64,000 nucleotides of DNA, taken from the NCBI GenBank assembly GCA_964549495.1, contig CAZJWJ010000008.1, forward strand, positions 1 to 64,000, read 5' to 3'. The notes beneath the pieces were generated by a model. The model had not been told where the DNA came from. It saw only the letters and a list, made by a program, of their open reading frames with translations, and made no database searches. The translations under genes and the position numbers were made by a program. Positions within the stretch are counted from its first letter, which is position 1; the number at the start of each line of letters is the position of its first letter. The stretch comes from JACKBJ01 sp964549495 (GTDB lineage Bacteria; Chloroflexota; Anaerolineae; Epilineales; Epilineaceae). This document shows positions 1 through 9,923 of this stretch, piece by piece.

Positions 1-1
1 T

Positions 2-1549
2 GGGCGGATGCGGGGGGAGGTGGGGAGTGGGCGGGTGATGCGGGCGGAAGTGATGGGGGTGCGCGAGGTGGTGCCCGCCGATCTCACGTCAGAGGTGAGC
101 GATTGTGGGGAGTGTTGGCGGGTGGAGGTTTACAACTATGTGAGCAATGCCAGCTTCGTGGCACTGGTGGATGTGGGGGCCGGGAGGGTGGTGGAGTTTC
201 GGACGCAGGCGGATGCGCAGCCGGAGCTGCCGGCGGAGCTGGCGGAGCTGGCGGCGCGGATCGCGGTGGCGTCGCCGGCGGTGGCGGAGGCCTTGGGCTT
301 CGAGCCGGGGCTGGATGCGGCGGGGATGCCCGGGGTCAAGTCGGCCCTGGAGGGTAGCGATTGCGAGCGATCGCGGCATCTCTGCGTGGCGCCGACCTTT
401 CGGGTGGGAGGGCGCGCGCTCTGGGCCATCGTGGATTTGACGGTGGGGCGGGTGGTGGGGCTGCGGTGGACGGATCTCGGGCGGGGGGAGACCGCCCCCG
501 TTACGGAGCAGTCCTTGCAGGATGAGGTGGTGATGGCGCGCTACTGTCAGAAGGTCAATCGGCTGGAGCGGGGCGGCTGGACGATGGACTACTTGCTGAC
601 GCCCTCGGATGGGCTGGAGGTTCGGGATCTGCGCTTCGAGGGCCGGCCGGTCCTGACCAGCGCCAAGTTGGTCGACTGGCATGTCAGCTATTCCAGAGAG
701 GATGGCTTTGGCTATAGCGACGCCACGGGCTGTCCGCAGTTCAGCAGTGCCTCGGTGGTGGCCTTCGACGGCCCGAAGGTCGAGTCCCTGGAGGGAGACA
801 GGGAACTCGATATGGTTGAGGATCGCAGCGAGGCTCGAGCTGAAAACACAGCAGAGGACGCGGCAGAAGACGGAATGGGGGTCGAGGACGAGAGCCTGGA
901 GGCGGGCGAGCGGGGATTCGCGCTGGTGCAGGATTTTCGGAGCGAGCAGTGGCCCATGCCCTGTAACTACCGGTATGTGCAGCGCTTCGAGTTCTACGCG
1001 GATGGTGGCTTGCGGGTGGGGGGAGCGAATATCGGGCGGGGCTGTGGCAACGATGGGACCTATCGGCCGGTCCTGCGCATCCAGCCAGCGGGAGCTGGGT
1101 TCGAGCGTCTGGAGAGACTCGAGACCGAGGGTGGATGGCAACCGGTGGAGGAGGAAGGCTACTGGAAGCTGGAAGCGCTTGCTTTGGACGAGGCGGGGCG
1201 GACGCTGCGGTGGGTGGATTCGGGAGGAGAGGGCTATGCGATGCAGCCCGGGCTGGATGACGGGGGCTGGGTCTATGTGACCGCGTCGAAGGCCGAGGAG
1301 GGCGAGGGGGATCTACTCACCATCGGGTCTTGCTGCAACAGCGATCATCGGCAGGGGCCGGAGAAGTTCATCGAGCCCGAGGTCATCGGGGCGGATGAGC
1401 GGCCGGTGATCTGGGTGGTGGCGGAGCTGGAGAACGACGATCGGCCCGGTCGGGAGCGCTGTTGGGTCGAGACGGTCTTGGAGGGCGGGCTGCCTCGCAA
1501 TGTGGAGTACCCTTGTTACTTCGGCCCCCGCTTCGAGCCCCTGCGCTGA
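2..1549 (+). CDS. Copper-amine-oxidase-like protein, probably non-catalytic (5' end outside window)
   Basis: The frame is open to the window edge, so the true start and any signal peptide are probably missing; the first ATG is at 8. The C-terminal half follows the layout of the copper amine oxidase catalytic domain: a G.E.RDL.F.GRPVL segment followed by the WHVSY stretch (around residues 205-230), then CNYRY.QRFEFYADG (around 322-335), which aligns with the NYDY...F..DG signature whose first Tyr becomes the topaquinone cofactor. The two copper histidines that normally follow (an HxH) are not seen; the segment there reads GNDGTYRPVLRI. The N-terminal part resembles the small alpha/beta domains that precede the catalytic domain in this family. 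An acidic Asp/Glu/Ala-rich insertion lies around residues 265-300. The protein is likely an extracytoplasmic family member that has lost amine oxidation. The resemblance is mine by eye; an unrelated beta-rich secreted protein is the alternative. Confidence 0.5.
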   Translation, partial: GRMRGEVGSGRVMRAEVMGVREVVPADLTSEVSDCGECWRVEVYNYVSNASFVALVDVGAGRVVEFRTQADAQPELPAELAELAARIAVASPAVAEALGFEPGLDAAGMPGVKSALEGSDCERSRHLCVAPTFRVGGRALWAIVDLTVGRVVGLRWTDLGRGETAPVTEQSLQDEVVMARYCQKVNRLERGGWTMDYLLTPSDGLEVRDLRFEGRPVLTSAKLVDWHVSYSREDGFGYSDATGCPQFSSASVVAFDGPKVESLEGDRELDMVEDRSEARAENTAEDAAEDGMGVEDESLEAGERGFALVQDFRSEQWPMPCNYRYVQRFEFYADGGLRVGGANIGRGCGNDGTYRPVLRIQPAGAGFERLERLETEGGWQPVEEEGYWKLEALALDEAGRTLRWVDSGGEGYAMQPGLDDGGWVYVTASKAEEGEGDLLTIGSCCNSDHRQGPEKFIEPEVIGADERPVIWVVAELENDDRPGRERCWVETVLEGGLPRNVEYPCYFGPRFEPLR

Positions 1550-1597
1550 TCTCGGCTCGAGACCGTCAGGACCCTTCGGTGAAGAGAGGAGGACGCG

Positions 1598-2428
1598 ATG
1601 CCCGAGCTGCCCGAGGTAGAGACCTATGCCCGCGATCTGTCGGGCCGGCTGACCGGCCGGCGCTTCACCGGTGCGCGGGTCGATTGGCCGCGGCAGCTGC
1701 CCAGGAACACGCCGGAGGAGTTGGATCGGCGGATCCGGGGGCAGCGGGTCGAGGCGGTGGGCCGGCGCGGCAAGTACATCGTGATGGATTTGAGCGAGGA
1801 CCGGCTGCTGGTGCATCTGAAGATGAGCGGGCGCCTGCAGATCGCACCGGCCTCGGCGCCGGACAACCCGCATGCCCACGTGGTGCTGGGCATGGACGAA
1901 GGGGAGGAGCTGCGCTTTCACGACCCGCGCAAGTTCGGGCGGGTCTACCTCCTGGCCGATGCCTCGCCGCTGCTGGGCGATCTGGGGCCCGAGCCCTTGG
2001 ATCCGGGCTTCGACGTCGAGCTCTTTCGCGAGCGGCTGGCCGGGCGGCGAGGGCGGCTCAAGCCGCTCTTGCTGGATCAGCGTTTCCTGGCCGGCCTGGG
2101 CAACATCTACGTCGACGAGTCGCTGTGGCAGGCGCGGCTGCACCCGCTGCGCAGCGCCGACAGCCTGAGCGCCGCGGAACAGGCGGCGCTGCACGCAGCC
2201 ATCGTGGACGTGCTGGGCCGGGCGGTCGAGGCCCGGGGGACCTCCTTCTCGGAGGCCGGCTATCGGGATCTGACGGGCAACATGGGCGAGATGCAGGGCA
2301 GCTTGCAGGTCTTTCGGCGGCAGGGAGAGCCCTGTCCGGCCTGCGGGACGCCCATCGAGCGGATGACCGTCGGCCAGCGCGGGACGCATATCTGCCCGCA
2401 CTGCCAGGCGGCACCGCGCGGCACTTGA
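1598..2428 (+). CDS. mutM: Formamidopyrimidine-DNA glycosylase (MutM/Fpg)
   Basis: Base-excision-repair glycosylase/AP lyase that removes oxidised purines such as 8-oxoguanine. The N-terminus is the family hallmark PELPEVET, giving the catalytic Pro after Met removal and the adjacent Glu. A GRRGKYI segment holds the conserved DNA-contacting Lys, HLKMSGRL follows, and GNIYVDE is the helix-two-turn-helix motif. The C-terminus has the four-cysteine zinc finger CPAC...CPHC. Length (276 aa) is normal. A gagagg Shine-Dalgarno sequence precedes the ATG. The stop codon overlaps the -35 box of the next promoter. Confidence 0.97.
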   Translation: MPELPEVETYARDLSGRLTGRRFTGARVDWPRQLPRNTPEELDRRIRGQRVEAVGRRGKYIVMDLSEDRLLVHLKMSGRLQIAPASAPDNPHAHVVLGMDEGEELRFHDPRKFGRVYLLADASPLLGDLGPEPLDPGFDVELFRERLAGRRGRLKPLLLDQRFLAGLGNIYVDESLWQARLHPLRSADSLSAAEQAALHAAIVDVLGRAVEARGTSFSEAGYRDLTGNMGEMQGSLQVFRRQGEPCPACGTPIERMTVGQRGTHICPHCQAAPRGT

Positions 2429-2453
2429 CGCCGCAGACCGGATCGCCTATTCT
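2425..2453 (+). promoter_or_regulatory. Sigma-70-type promoter for the downstream lipoprotein gene
   Basis: TTGACG at 2425-2430 and TATTCT at 2448-2453 are separated by exactly 17 bases. The -35 hexamer matches 5 of 6 consensus bases and the -10 matches 4 of 6. The -35 overlaps the mutM stop codon. It lies about 60 bases before the ATG at 2511, in one of the few A+T-rich patches of this part of the window. Confidence 0.6.
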
Positions 2454-2510
2454 CTGGTTATTGATTTATTAAGCGCGGCGCCAGCCGCCCGCTCGCCCGA
2501 GGGAAGGCGC

Positions 2511-3638
2511 ATGTCCGGCTCGAAGCTCAACCCCGCCCGCATTCCGGGTCGCATCATCCTGGCGCTGGGGCTCCTCATGCTGCTGGCGGTCTCTTGCGGC
2601 ATCGACACCGGCGAGGAGCGGCTCGAGCTCGAGCAGAGCGCCCGGCGGGTCGAGAGCGTGCTGGCCACCGTCTCGCGGGTGCTGCCGGCCATCCCGGTCG
2701 ACATCGGCCAGGACGGGCGGGTCGAGCGCATCGCCAACTTCCCGGCCGCGACGGTCAACGATTTCTTCGAGGACCTGACCGGCACGCCCCTGGTCGGCCG
2801 CATCGTCTTCATCGACGAGGACGGGCTGCGCTGGCTGGACCGGTCCAACATCCAGCATGTCACGGTCTTGCCGCGCCCCCAGGGGCTCTTCCTCCTGGCC
2901 AATGGCAAGCCCCTGCCGCACATTGCCTGGAACGAGGCGACGCTGGACAACCTGGTCGACTTGATCGGACGCTTTCAGGACGACGGCCGGGAGGCCTTCA
3001 GCCTGATGTCGCCGGAGACCTTCGAGGCCCTCGAGGTGCTGATGCCCATCGCCAGCCGGATCGATCTGCGCTTCGACTTCCGCTTTCCGGACATCGCCGG
3101 CGTCGGACCCAGCGATCGCCAGCCCATCCCGCTGCCCAGTCGCCGGACGGTCAATACCCTGCGCGATGCCTCGCGCTTGGAGACTCCCCCGCTGCAATCG
3201 GTCGACTTCCAGCTCTCCTTCAAGCCCTTCGAGGTCGACGGCGAGCAGGGCTGGGTGCCGGCCTTCTTCGGCTTCAGCACGCTGGACCTGCAGCGCCTGA
3301 TCGACGGCCTGGAGTTGGACGCCGACGGTGAGGTCGAGGTGCCGCGCATGGTCCTGCGCGAGGATCTGCGCGCGCGCATCGAGGCCGAGAACATCCGGCA
3401 TGTGGCCCTCGAGATGCGCCACGATGGGCTCTTTGCCCGCGTGGACGGCGCGCTGTTGCCGCACCTGGCCTGGAGCGAGGAGAGCCTGACCAACCTCAGC
3501 GCGCTGCTCCAGCAGATCTACCCGGGCCGCGACGAGGAGCTACCGGCCGACGCGGCCTGGGTCCCCCTGGTGCGCAACACGGCGCCGATGTACAACGACT
3601 ACGAGCTGGCGCTGCAACTCTCCTTCCCCGCGCGCTGA
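2511..3638 (+). CDS. Lipoprotein with an internally duplicated domain, function unknown
   Basis: The N-terminus has a basic stretch, a hydrophobic segment and the lipobox LAVSC (Cys about residue 29), so it should be a lipoprotein. Two copies of one module are recognisable. The shared pattern is NI.HV.......GLF....G..LPH.AW.E..L.NL..L, once around residues 118-157 and again around 295-334. Each copy is followed by an extended segment that includes a repeated ..L.FDFRFP / LALQLSFP-like strand. I do not recognise the family. The gene has its own promoter and a hairpin follows it, so it looks monocistronic. Codon use matches its neighbours. Confidence 0.75.
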   Translation: MSGSKLNPARIPGRIILALGLLMLLAVSCGIDTGEERLELEQSARRVESVLATVSRVLPAIPVDIGQDGRVERIANFPAATVNDFFEDLTGTPLVGRIVFIDEDGLRWLDRSNIQHVTVLPRPQGLFLLANGKPLPHIAWNEATLDNLVDLIGRFQDDGREAFSLMSPETFEALEVLMPIASRIDLRFDFRFPDIAGVGPSDRQPIPLPSRRTVNTLRDASRLETPPLQSVDFQLSFKPFEVDGEQGWVPAFFGFSTLDLQRLIDGLELDADGEVEVPRMVLREDLRARIEAENIRHVALEMRHDGLFARVDGALLPHLAWSEESLTNLSALLQQIYPGRDEELPADAAWVPLVRNTAPMYNDYELALQLSFPAR

Positions 3639-3664
3639 CGGCGATGTAGCACCCCGTTGAATTG

Positions 3665-3687
3665 GGCCGCGTTCGCAAGACGCGGCC
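3665..3687 (+). terminator. Terminator-like hairpin after the duplicated-domain lipoprotein gene
   Basis: An 8-bp perfect stem, ggccgcgt (3665-3672) with acgcggcc (3680-3687), around a 7-base loop, begins 26 bases after the stop codon. No T tract follows. A second inverted pair, gggctcg (3702-3708) and cgagccc (3741-3747), lies just beyond. The rest of the 258-base gap before the next gene shows no other feature I can support. Confidence 0.45.
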
Positions 3688-3896
3688 TGGGCACCGGATT
3701 GGGGCTCGTCGAGGAATGGGATCCCTCACTCGGGAACCCTCGAGCCCGTCCTTGCCTCCAAGCTGCTGAAGGACCGGTCGTCGCTTCCTGCTACCATGCA
3801 GATTGCCGGCGCGACCATTCGGGCTCGCAGGTCGGGTTGCCCCTGCGCTGCCAGCCCGGTCGAGACCACAGAGCTTCAGCAAGCGAGGGATGCAAG

Positions 3897-5312
3897 ATGC
3901 TGTTCGAACGATTCGAGGATTCCGGTCTATCGCATTACTCCTACATGATCGGCTGCCAAGCCAAGGGCGAGGCGCTGATCGTCGACCCGCGGCGCGATGT
4001 CGACGTCTACATCGACTTCGCCGAGCAGAACGAGATGAAGATCGTCGGCATCCTGGAGACCCACATCCACGCCGACTTCGCCTCGGGCGCGCGCGAGCTG
4101 GGCCAGATCACCGGCGCGCCGATCTACGAGTCCAAGCACGATGCCGGCGAGGTCTTCGAGGTCCAGTTCCCGCACGTCGACATCGACGACGGGAGCGTGA
4201 TCCGCGTCGGCCGCATCCGGGTCGAGGCGCTGCACACGCCGGGCCATACGCCCGAGCACATGTCCTTCCTGGTCTACGACGAGCCGCGCAGCGAGGAGGT
4301 GCCGATGCTCCTGCTCACCGGCGACTTCCTCTTCGTGGGCTCGATCGGCCGGCCGGACCTGCTGGGCGAGGACGCCAAGATCGCGCTGGCCCACCAGCTC
4401 TACGGCAGCGTCCAGAAGATCCGCTCCCTGCCCGATAGTCTGGAGATCCACCCGGCCCACGGCGCGGGCTCGATGTGCGGCGCCGGCATCAGCGGCCGGC
4501 CGCTCTCGACCCTGGGCTTCGAGCGCATCGCCAACCCCTACCTGGACCCCTCGCTGGACGAGGAGGCCTTCGTGGCCAAGGTCCTGGGCACGGTGCCGCC
4601 CTTCCCCGACTACTACCGCCGCATGAAGCAGGTCAACTCCGACGGCGCGCCCATCCTGGACGGCCTGCCGGGCATGATCCCGCTGGGCGTCGAGACGGTG
4701 TCCGAGCTGGACGACGAGGGCGCCCTGATCGTCGACTTGCGCGACCAGGCGGCCTTCGGCCAGGGCCACATCGAGGGCGCCTACGGCATCGGCGCCGGCG
4801 AGGCTGCCGGCAGCTTCTCCAAGTGGGCCTCCTGGGTCCTGCCCTACGACACGCCCATCGTCCTGATCGCCGAGGCCGGCGACCTGGCGACCGTCGAGCG
4901 GGCGGTGCGCGGCCTGATCCGCGTCCAGCTCGACGGGGTGGTCGGCTACCTGGAGGGCGGCATGCAGGCCTGGCTGGACGCCGGCATGCCCCGGCAGGAT
5001 CTGGAGCAGATCGACCCGGGACAGCTCGAGGCCATGCTCGCCGAGGGCAGCCTGCAGCTGATCGACGTGCGCGAGGTCGGCGAGTACGAGGAAGGCCACA
5101 TCGAGGGCGCGCTGAACATCATCGCCGGCGAGATGCCCAAGCGCCTGGACGAGGTGCCCAACGGAGACCGGCAGCTGGCGGTCATCTGCGGCTCGGGCTA
5201 CCGCTCGACCGTGGCGGCCAGCGTCCTGCAGCGCTCCGGTTTCGAGAAGGTTCTCAACGTGGCCGGCGGCATGAAGGCCTGGCAGCGCGAGTCGCGGCCG
5301 GTCGTCGAATAG
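3897..5312 (+). CDS. ETHE1-like persulfide dioxygenase (MBL fold) fused to two rhodanese domains
   Basis: This enzyme should oxidise glutathione or protein persulfides to sulfite in the cytoplasm. Residues 1 to about 250 are a metallo-beta-lactamase fold of the ETHE1/Blh type: T-H56-I-H58-A-D60-F, then TPGHTPEH, LLTGDFLFVGSIGRPDL and HPAHGAGSMCG carry the metal ligands. Two rhodanese-like domains follow. The first (about 265-370) has LIAEAGD where the catalytic Cys loop belongs, so it should be inactive. The second (about 380-468) has VICGSGYRS with an intact active-site Cys. The ATG at 3897 is chosen because MLFERFED opens the MBL fold and gaggga lies 7 bases upstream; the frame stays open further upstream but without family similarity. 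SulP, rhodanese and sulfide:quinone oxidoreductase genes follow on the same strand. Confidence 0.9.
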   Translation: MLFERFEDSGLSHYSYMIGCQAKGEALIVDPRRDVDVYIDFAEQNEMKIVGILETHIHADFASGARELGQITGAPIYESKHDAGEVFEVQFPHVDIDDGSVIRVGRIRVEALHTPGHTPEHMSFLVYDEPRSEEVPMLLLTGDFLFVGSIGRPDLLGEDAKIALAHQLYGSVQKIRSLPDSLEIHPAHGAGSMCGAGISGRPLSTLGFERIANPYLDPSLDEEAFVAKVLGTVPPFPDYYRRMKQVNSDGAPILDGLPGMIPLGVETVSELDDEGALIVDLRDQAAFGQGHIEGAYGIGAGEAAGSFSKWASWVLPYDTPIVLIAEAGDLATVERAVRGLIRVQLDGVVGYLEGGMQAWLDAGMPRQDLEQIDPGQLEAMLAEGSLQLIDVREVGEYEEGHIEGALNIIAGEMPKRLDEVPNGDRQLAVICGSGYRSTVAASVLQRSGFEKVLNVAGGMKAWQRESRPVVE

Positions 5313-5336
5313 GGCCTCCAAACCATCCGGAAGACC

Positions 5337-5364
5337 GCGGGCCGGATCGATCGATCCGGCCCGC
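5337..5364 (+). terminator. Perfect 14-bp hairpin between the dioxygenase and SulP genes
   Basis: Bases 5337-5350 and 5351-5364 are exact reverse complements centred on tcgatcga (gcgggccggatcga with its complement). It sits 25 bases after the stop and 22 before the next start. No U tract is visible, so it may be a terminator, an mRNA-stabilising processing site or a protein-binding palindrome. Confidence 0.45.
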
Positions 5365-5385
5365 TCTCGTTCCGGATTCTCGACC

Positions 5386-7131
5386 ATGAACACACCGACT
5401 GAAGACCGCCGGGCATTCCCCGAGCCGGCCGGCTACGCGCGCGAGGACCTGGCGGCCGATCTGGTCGCCGGCACCATCGTGGCCATCATGCTGGTGCCCC
5501 AGGGCATGGCCTACGCGCTCCTGGCCGGATTGCCGCCCCAGGTCGGCTTGTACGCCAGCATCCTGCCCTTGGCGGCCTACGCCCTCTTGGGCAGCAGCCG
5601 CACGCTGGCGGTGGGTCCGGTGGCCATCGTCTCGCTCCTCGTGGCCACCGGGGCCGGCGCGCTGGCCGAGCCGGGAAGCGGGGAGTACCTCGGCCTGGCC
5701 CTGACCCTGGCCCTGCTCTCGGGCCTCATCCAGTTCGGGATGGGCCTGGCGCGCCTGGGGCATATCGTCGATTTCATGAGCCATCCGGTGATCTCCGGCT
5801 TCACCAGCGCCGCCGCGCTGACCATCGGCATCAGCCAGCTGAAGACCCTCTTGGGCTTGCAGCTGCCGCGGGCCGAGCGCAGCTGGGAGCAGCTGCGGTT
5901 GATCCTGGAGCATCTCGGCGCGACGGTGGCGCCGACCCTGGGCATCGGCATCGGCGCGATCGCGATCCTGCTCTGGTCGCGCGAGCCCTTGCGCCGCCGG
6001 CTCGAGCGCTCGCGCCTGCCGCGCGCCTGGCGTCTGCCGCTGGCCAAGGCCGGCCCGCTGGCCGCCGTGGTCCTGGGCATCCTGGCCTACCGGCTGCTGC
6101 CCGATCCGCTGGCGGCCCGGGTGGCGGTGGTCGGCCAGATCCCGGCCGGCCTGCCGTCGCCGACGATGCCGCCCCTGGACCTCGAGCTCTGGCGCAGCCT
6201 CTTGCCCAGCGCCTTGGTCATCAGCTTCGTGGGCTTCCTCGAGAGCTTCGCGGTGGCCAAGTCGCTGGCCACGCGGCGCCGCGAGCACATCGACGCCAAC
6301 CGCGAGCTCTTGGCCCTGGGCACGGCCAACCTGGCGGCGGCCTTCAGCGGCGGCTACCCGGTCACCGGCGGCTTCAGCCGCTCGGTGGTCAACTTCGACG
6401 CCGGGGCGCGCAGCCGCCTGGCCTCGCTGGTCACCGCCGGCCTGGTGGCCCTGACGGTCGGCCTCCTGACGCCGCTGCTGCGCGATCTGCCGCGGGCGGT
6501 GCTGGCGGCCATCGTCATCGTGGCGGTGGCCAAGCTGGTCGATTGGGCCACCCTGCGCTGGACCTGGCGCTACAATCGGGCCGACGGCCTGGCCTTGCTG
6601 GTCACCTTCCTGCTCACCCTCGGCCTGGGCGTCGAGCTGGGCGTAGCCATCGGCGCCGGCCTGGCCCTGGCCCTGCACGTCTGGCGCAGCAGCCGCCCCC
6701 ACGTGGCGGTGGTCGGCCGCGTGCCGGGCAGCGAGCATTACCGAAACGTCGAGCGCCACGCGGTCGAGACCGATCCGGAGGTGCTGGCCGTGCGCATCGA
6801 CGAGAGCCTCTACTTTCCCAACGCGCAGTGGCTGGAGTCGGTGCTGCAGGCGGGCATCGCGCGCCGGCCGCAGGTTCGGCACCTGCTCTTGATCTTCAGC
6901 GCGGTCAATTTCGTCGACGCCAGCGCGCTGGAGGCCCTCGAGCGCTGTATCGAGGGGCTGGCCGAGGCCGGCGTCCAGACCCACCTGGCCGAGGTCAAAG
7001 GCCCGGTGATGGACCGCTTCGAGCGGGTCGACTTCCCCCAACGGCTGGCCCAGCAGGGCGGCCGGATCTTTCTGAGCACCCACGAAGCCATGCAAGCGCT
7101 TGGAGGACAACGAGCGCTGCCAATCCAATAG
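5386..7131 (+). CDS. SulP-family anion permease with C-terminal STAS domain
   Basis: Inner-membrane transporter for sulfate or a related anion. Residues about 20-420 form the multi-helix SulP core, with the typical opening LVAGTIVAIMLVPQGMAYA.LAGLPP..GLYAS, VGPVAIVSLL, and the FVGFLESFAVAKSLA stretch near position 285. Residues about 455-570 form a STAS domain (ALRIDESLYFPNA..., LIFSAVNFVDASALEAL). Length (581 aa) is normal. Its place between a persulfide dioxygenase and a rhodanese lipoprotein suggests it may export the sulfate or sulfite made by sulfide oxidation, but direction and substrate are inference. Confidence 0.92.
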   Translation: MNTPTEDRRAFPEPAGYAREDLAADLVAGTIVAIMLVPQGMAYALLAGLPPQVGLYASILPLAAYALLGSSRTLAVGPVAIVSLLVATGAGALAEPGSGEYLGLALTLALLSGLIQFGMGLARLGHIVDFMSHPVISGFTSAAALTIGISQLKTLLGLQLPRAERSWEQLRLILEHLGATVAPTLGIGIGAIAILLWSREPLRRRLERSRLPRAWRLPLAKAGPLAAVVLGILAYRLLPDPLAARVAVVGQIPAGLPSPTMPPLDLELWRSLLPSALVISFVGFLESFAVAKSLATRRREHIDANRELLALGTANLAAAFSGGYPVTGGFSRSVVNFDAGARSRLASLVTAGLVALTVGLLTPLLRDLPRAVLAAIVIVAVAKLVDWATLRWTWRYNRADGLALLVTFLLTLGLGVELGVAIGAGLALALHVWRSSRPHVAVVGRVPGSEHYRNVERHAVETDPEVLAVRIDESLYFPNAQWLESVLQAGIARRPQVRHLLLIFSAVNFVDASALEALERCIEGLAEAGVQTHLAEVKGPVMDRFERVDFPQRLAQQGGRIFLSTHEAMQALGGQRALPIQ

Positions 7132-7145
7132 GAGCCAATTCCCGC

Positions 7146-7664
7146 ATGAAGCCCACGCGACCGACGATCGCCATTCCCATCCACATCGAGCGCGCCCTGC
7201 GCATCATCCCGCTGATCTTCTTGCTGGCCGCGACCGGCTGTCGCCAGACCGCGCCACCGGACGCGGCCGATGGATCGGCCGGTGACGCGCCGGCTGTCGA
7301 GCAAGCGGCCGAGGCCCCGGTCGACGAGCACGGCATGCCCTTGGTGCCGGGCACCGAGCACGAGGTCAGTGTCGAGACCACGGCCGAGATGTTGGCCTCC
7401 GGCGAGGCCTTGCTGATCGATGTCCGCGAGCCCGAGGAGTACGAGCGGGGCCACATCCCGGGCATCACCCTGATCCCGATGGACCAGGTCCAGGACCGCC
7501 TGGACGAGATTCCCGACGACCGGCCGGTGATCTTCTCCTGCCGCAGCGGCAATCGCAGCGGGCAGGTGGCCGACATGCTGCGCGAGCAGGGCTACGATCA
7601 GGTCTACAACCAGGAAGGCGGCATCCTGGCCTGGCAAGCGGCCGGGGAGCCTATCGAGCGCTGA
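7146..7664 (+). CDS. Rhodanese-domain lipoprotein
   Basis: The N-terminus is hydrophobic (residues 18-31) and ends in the lipobox LAATGC (Cys32), so the protein should be membrane-anchored outside the cytoplasm. After an Ala/Asp/Pro linker comes one rhodanese domain (about 78-170): LLIDVREPEEYERGHIPG, then the active loop FSCRSGNRS with intact Cys, then the closing GGILAWQ. It probably accepts or transfers sulfane sulfur in the envelope. It starts 14 bases after the SulP stop codon, which suggests co-transcription. Confidence 0.9.
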   Translation: MKPTRPTIAIPIHIERALRIIPLIFLLAATGCRQTAPPDAADGSAGDAPAVEQAAEAPVDEHGMPLVPGTEHEVSVETTAEMLASGEALLIDVREPEEYERGHIPGITLIPMDQVQDRLDEIPDDRPVIFSCRSGNRSGQVADMLREQGYDQVYNQEGGILAWQAAGEPIER

Positions 7665-7694
7665 AGGCTGCGGATGTGAAGTCGAGGGTAGATC

Positions 7695-7724
7695 GGCGGG
7701 CCGGGCGGGAACGCTCGGCCCGCC
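7695..7724 (+). terminator. G+C-rich hairpin after the rhodanese lipoprotein
   Basis: ggcgggccg (7695-7703) pairs perfectly with cggcccgcc (7716-7724) around a 12-base loop. A T-rich run (ctatgtctctct) follows on the plus strand. It lies 30 bases beyond the stop at 7664 and 70 before the next start. Confidence 0.55.
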
Positions 7725-7794
7725 CTATGTCTCTCTACCCTAGAGGCAACGAATCTCCACGCCCGTCGCGGAGAGCCGCAAAGCGAGAGGCATC

Positions 7795-8968
<1,174 letters not shown>

Positions 8969-8985
<17 letters not shown>

Positions 8986-9832
8986 GGTCGGGCCCGAGGT
9001 CGGGCTGACCCTCACCGGTCGGCAGGACGCCGGCGCGGCAGGCGCGCAGGAGGGTGTCGCGCACCTCATCGGGCAGGTCCTCCTCCCCGATGGCGCGGCA
9101 GACGTCCCGGGTCATGTCCAGGGTCTCGTGCAGGGCCCGGCAGCGCTCGGCCAGCTCGATGTCGGGCAGCGGGAAGGGCTGGCCGCGGTCCATGGCCTCG
9201 AGCTTGATCTCGAGCAGGTCGAGGCAGACGCGGTCGGGGCCGGCCGCATCGGCCTCGATCGGCCGGGTGGGCAGCCCGGCCACCAGGACCTCGCGCAGCT
9301 TGAGCCGCGCCCGGTGGACGCGGGTCTTGACGGTGGCCGGCTTGACGTCCAGGATGCGCCCGATCTCGACCAGGCTCAAACCGAAGATATCCTTGAGGAT
9401 GAGCGGCATGCGAAAGTCCGGATCGAGCTCGGACAGGGCCCGGCCCAGGACGTCGCGCGCCTCCTGGCGAAGATAGGCGGCGAAGGGCGCGCCGTGCAAG
9501 GCATCCGGATCCGGAATCCCCGCCTCGGCCGGCGGCAAGAGCTCTTCCAGGCTGGCGATGTGATCCGGCTGGCCGGCCTTGGGCCGGTGCATGCGGATGC
9601 AGACCCGCGAGGCGATGGTGAAGAGCCAGGTCTTGGGCGAGGCGCGGCCCTCGAACTGATCCCACTTGCGCCAGGCGTTGGTGAAGGTCTCCTGCACCAT
9701 GTCCTGGGCGTCCTGCGGGTTGCCGCAGAGCCGGAGCCCAAGACCGTAGAGCCGGCCGCCGTAGTCCTCGATCAGCCGCTCGATGGCCTCGTCGGCCGGC
9801 AGCTCCGCCTCGGACCGGATCTCGTCCTCCAT
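8969..9832 (-). CDS. ECF-like RNA polymerase sigma factor with a C-terminal extension
   Basis: Sigma-70 region 2 spans about residues 17-82 (LIEDYGGRLYGLGLRLCG..., DMVQETFTNAW, FEGRASPKTWLFTIA). Region 4 spans about 130-190 (LSELDPDFRMPLILKDIFGLSLVEIGRIL, VKTRVHRARLKLREVL). About 95 further residues follow, with two Cys (VCLDLLEIKLEAM and DVCRAIGEE), a helical segment resembling sensory extensions of some ECF groups. The gene converges on the sulfide:quinone oxidoreductase gene. No anti-sigma gene is adjacent; the next gene encodes a secreted protein of unknown function. Confidence 0.85.
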
Positions 9833-9923
9833 CGCACCCCCCCTCGATCGCGACCGCTCGCTTCTCGAGGCGATTCTAGCGCGGCGCGCCCGGCGGCTTC
9901 AAGCCCGCGAGGTCGATCCGACC

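Noticed and set aside
5254..7128. 624-codon minus-strand open frame opposite the SulP gene
   Set aside because: Low-complexity Gln/Arg/His/Gly composition and no recognisable domain; SulP on the plus strand is certain.
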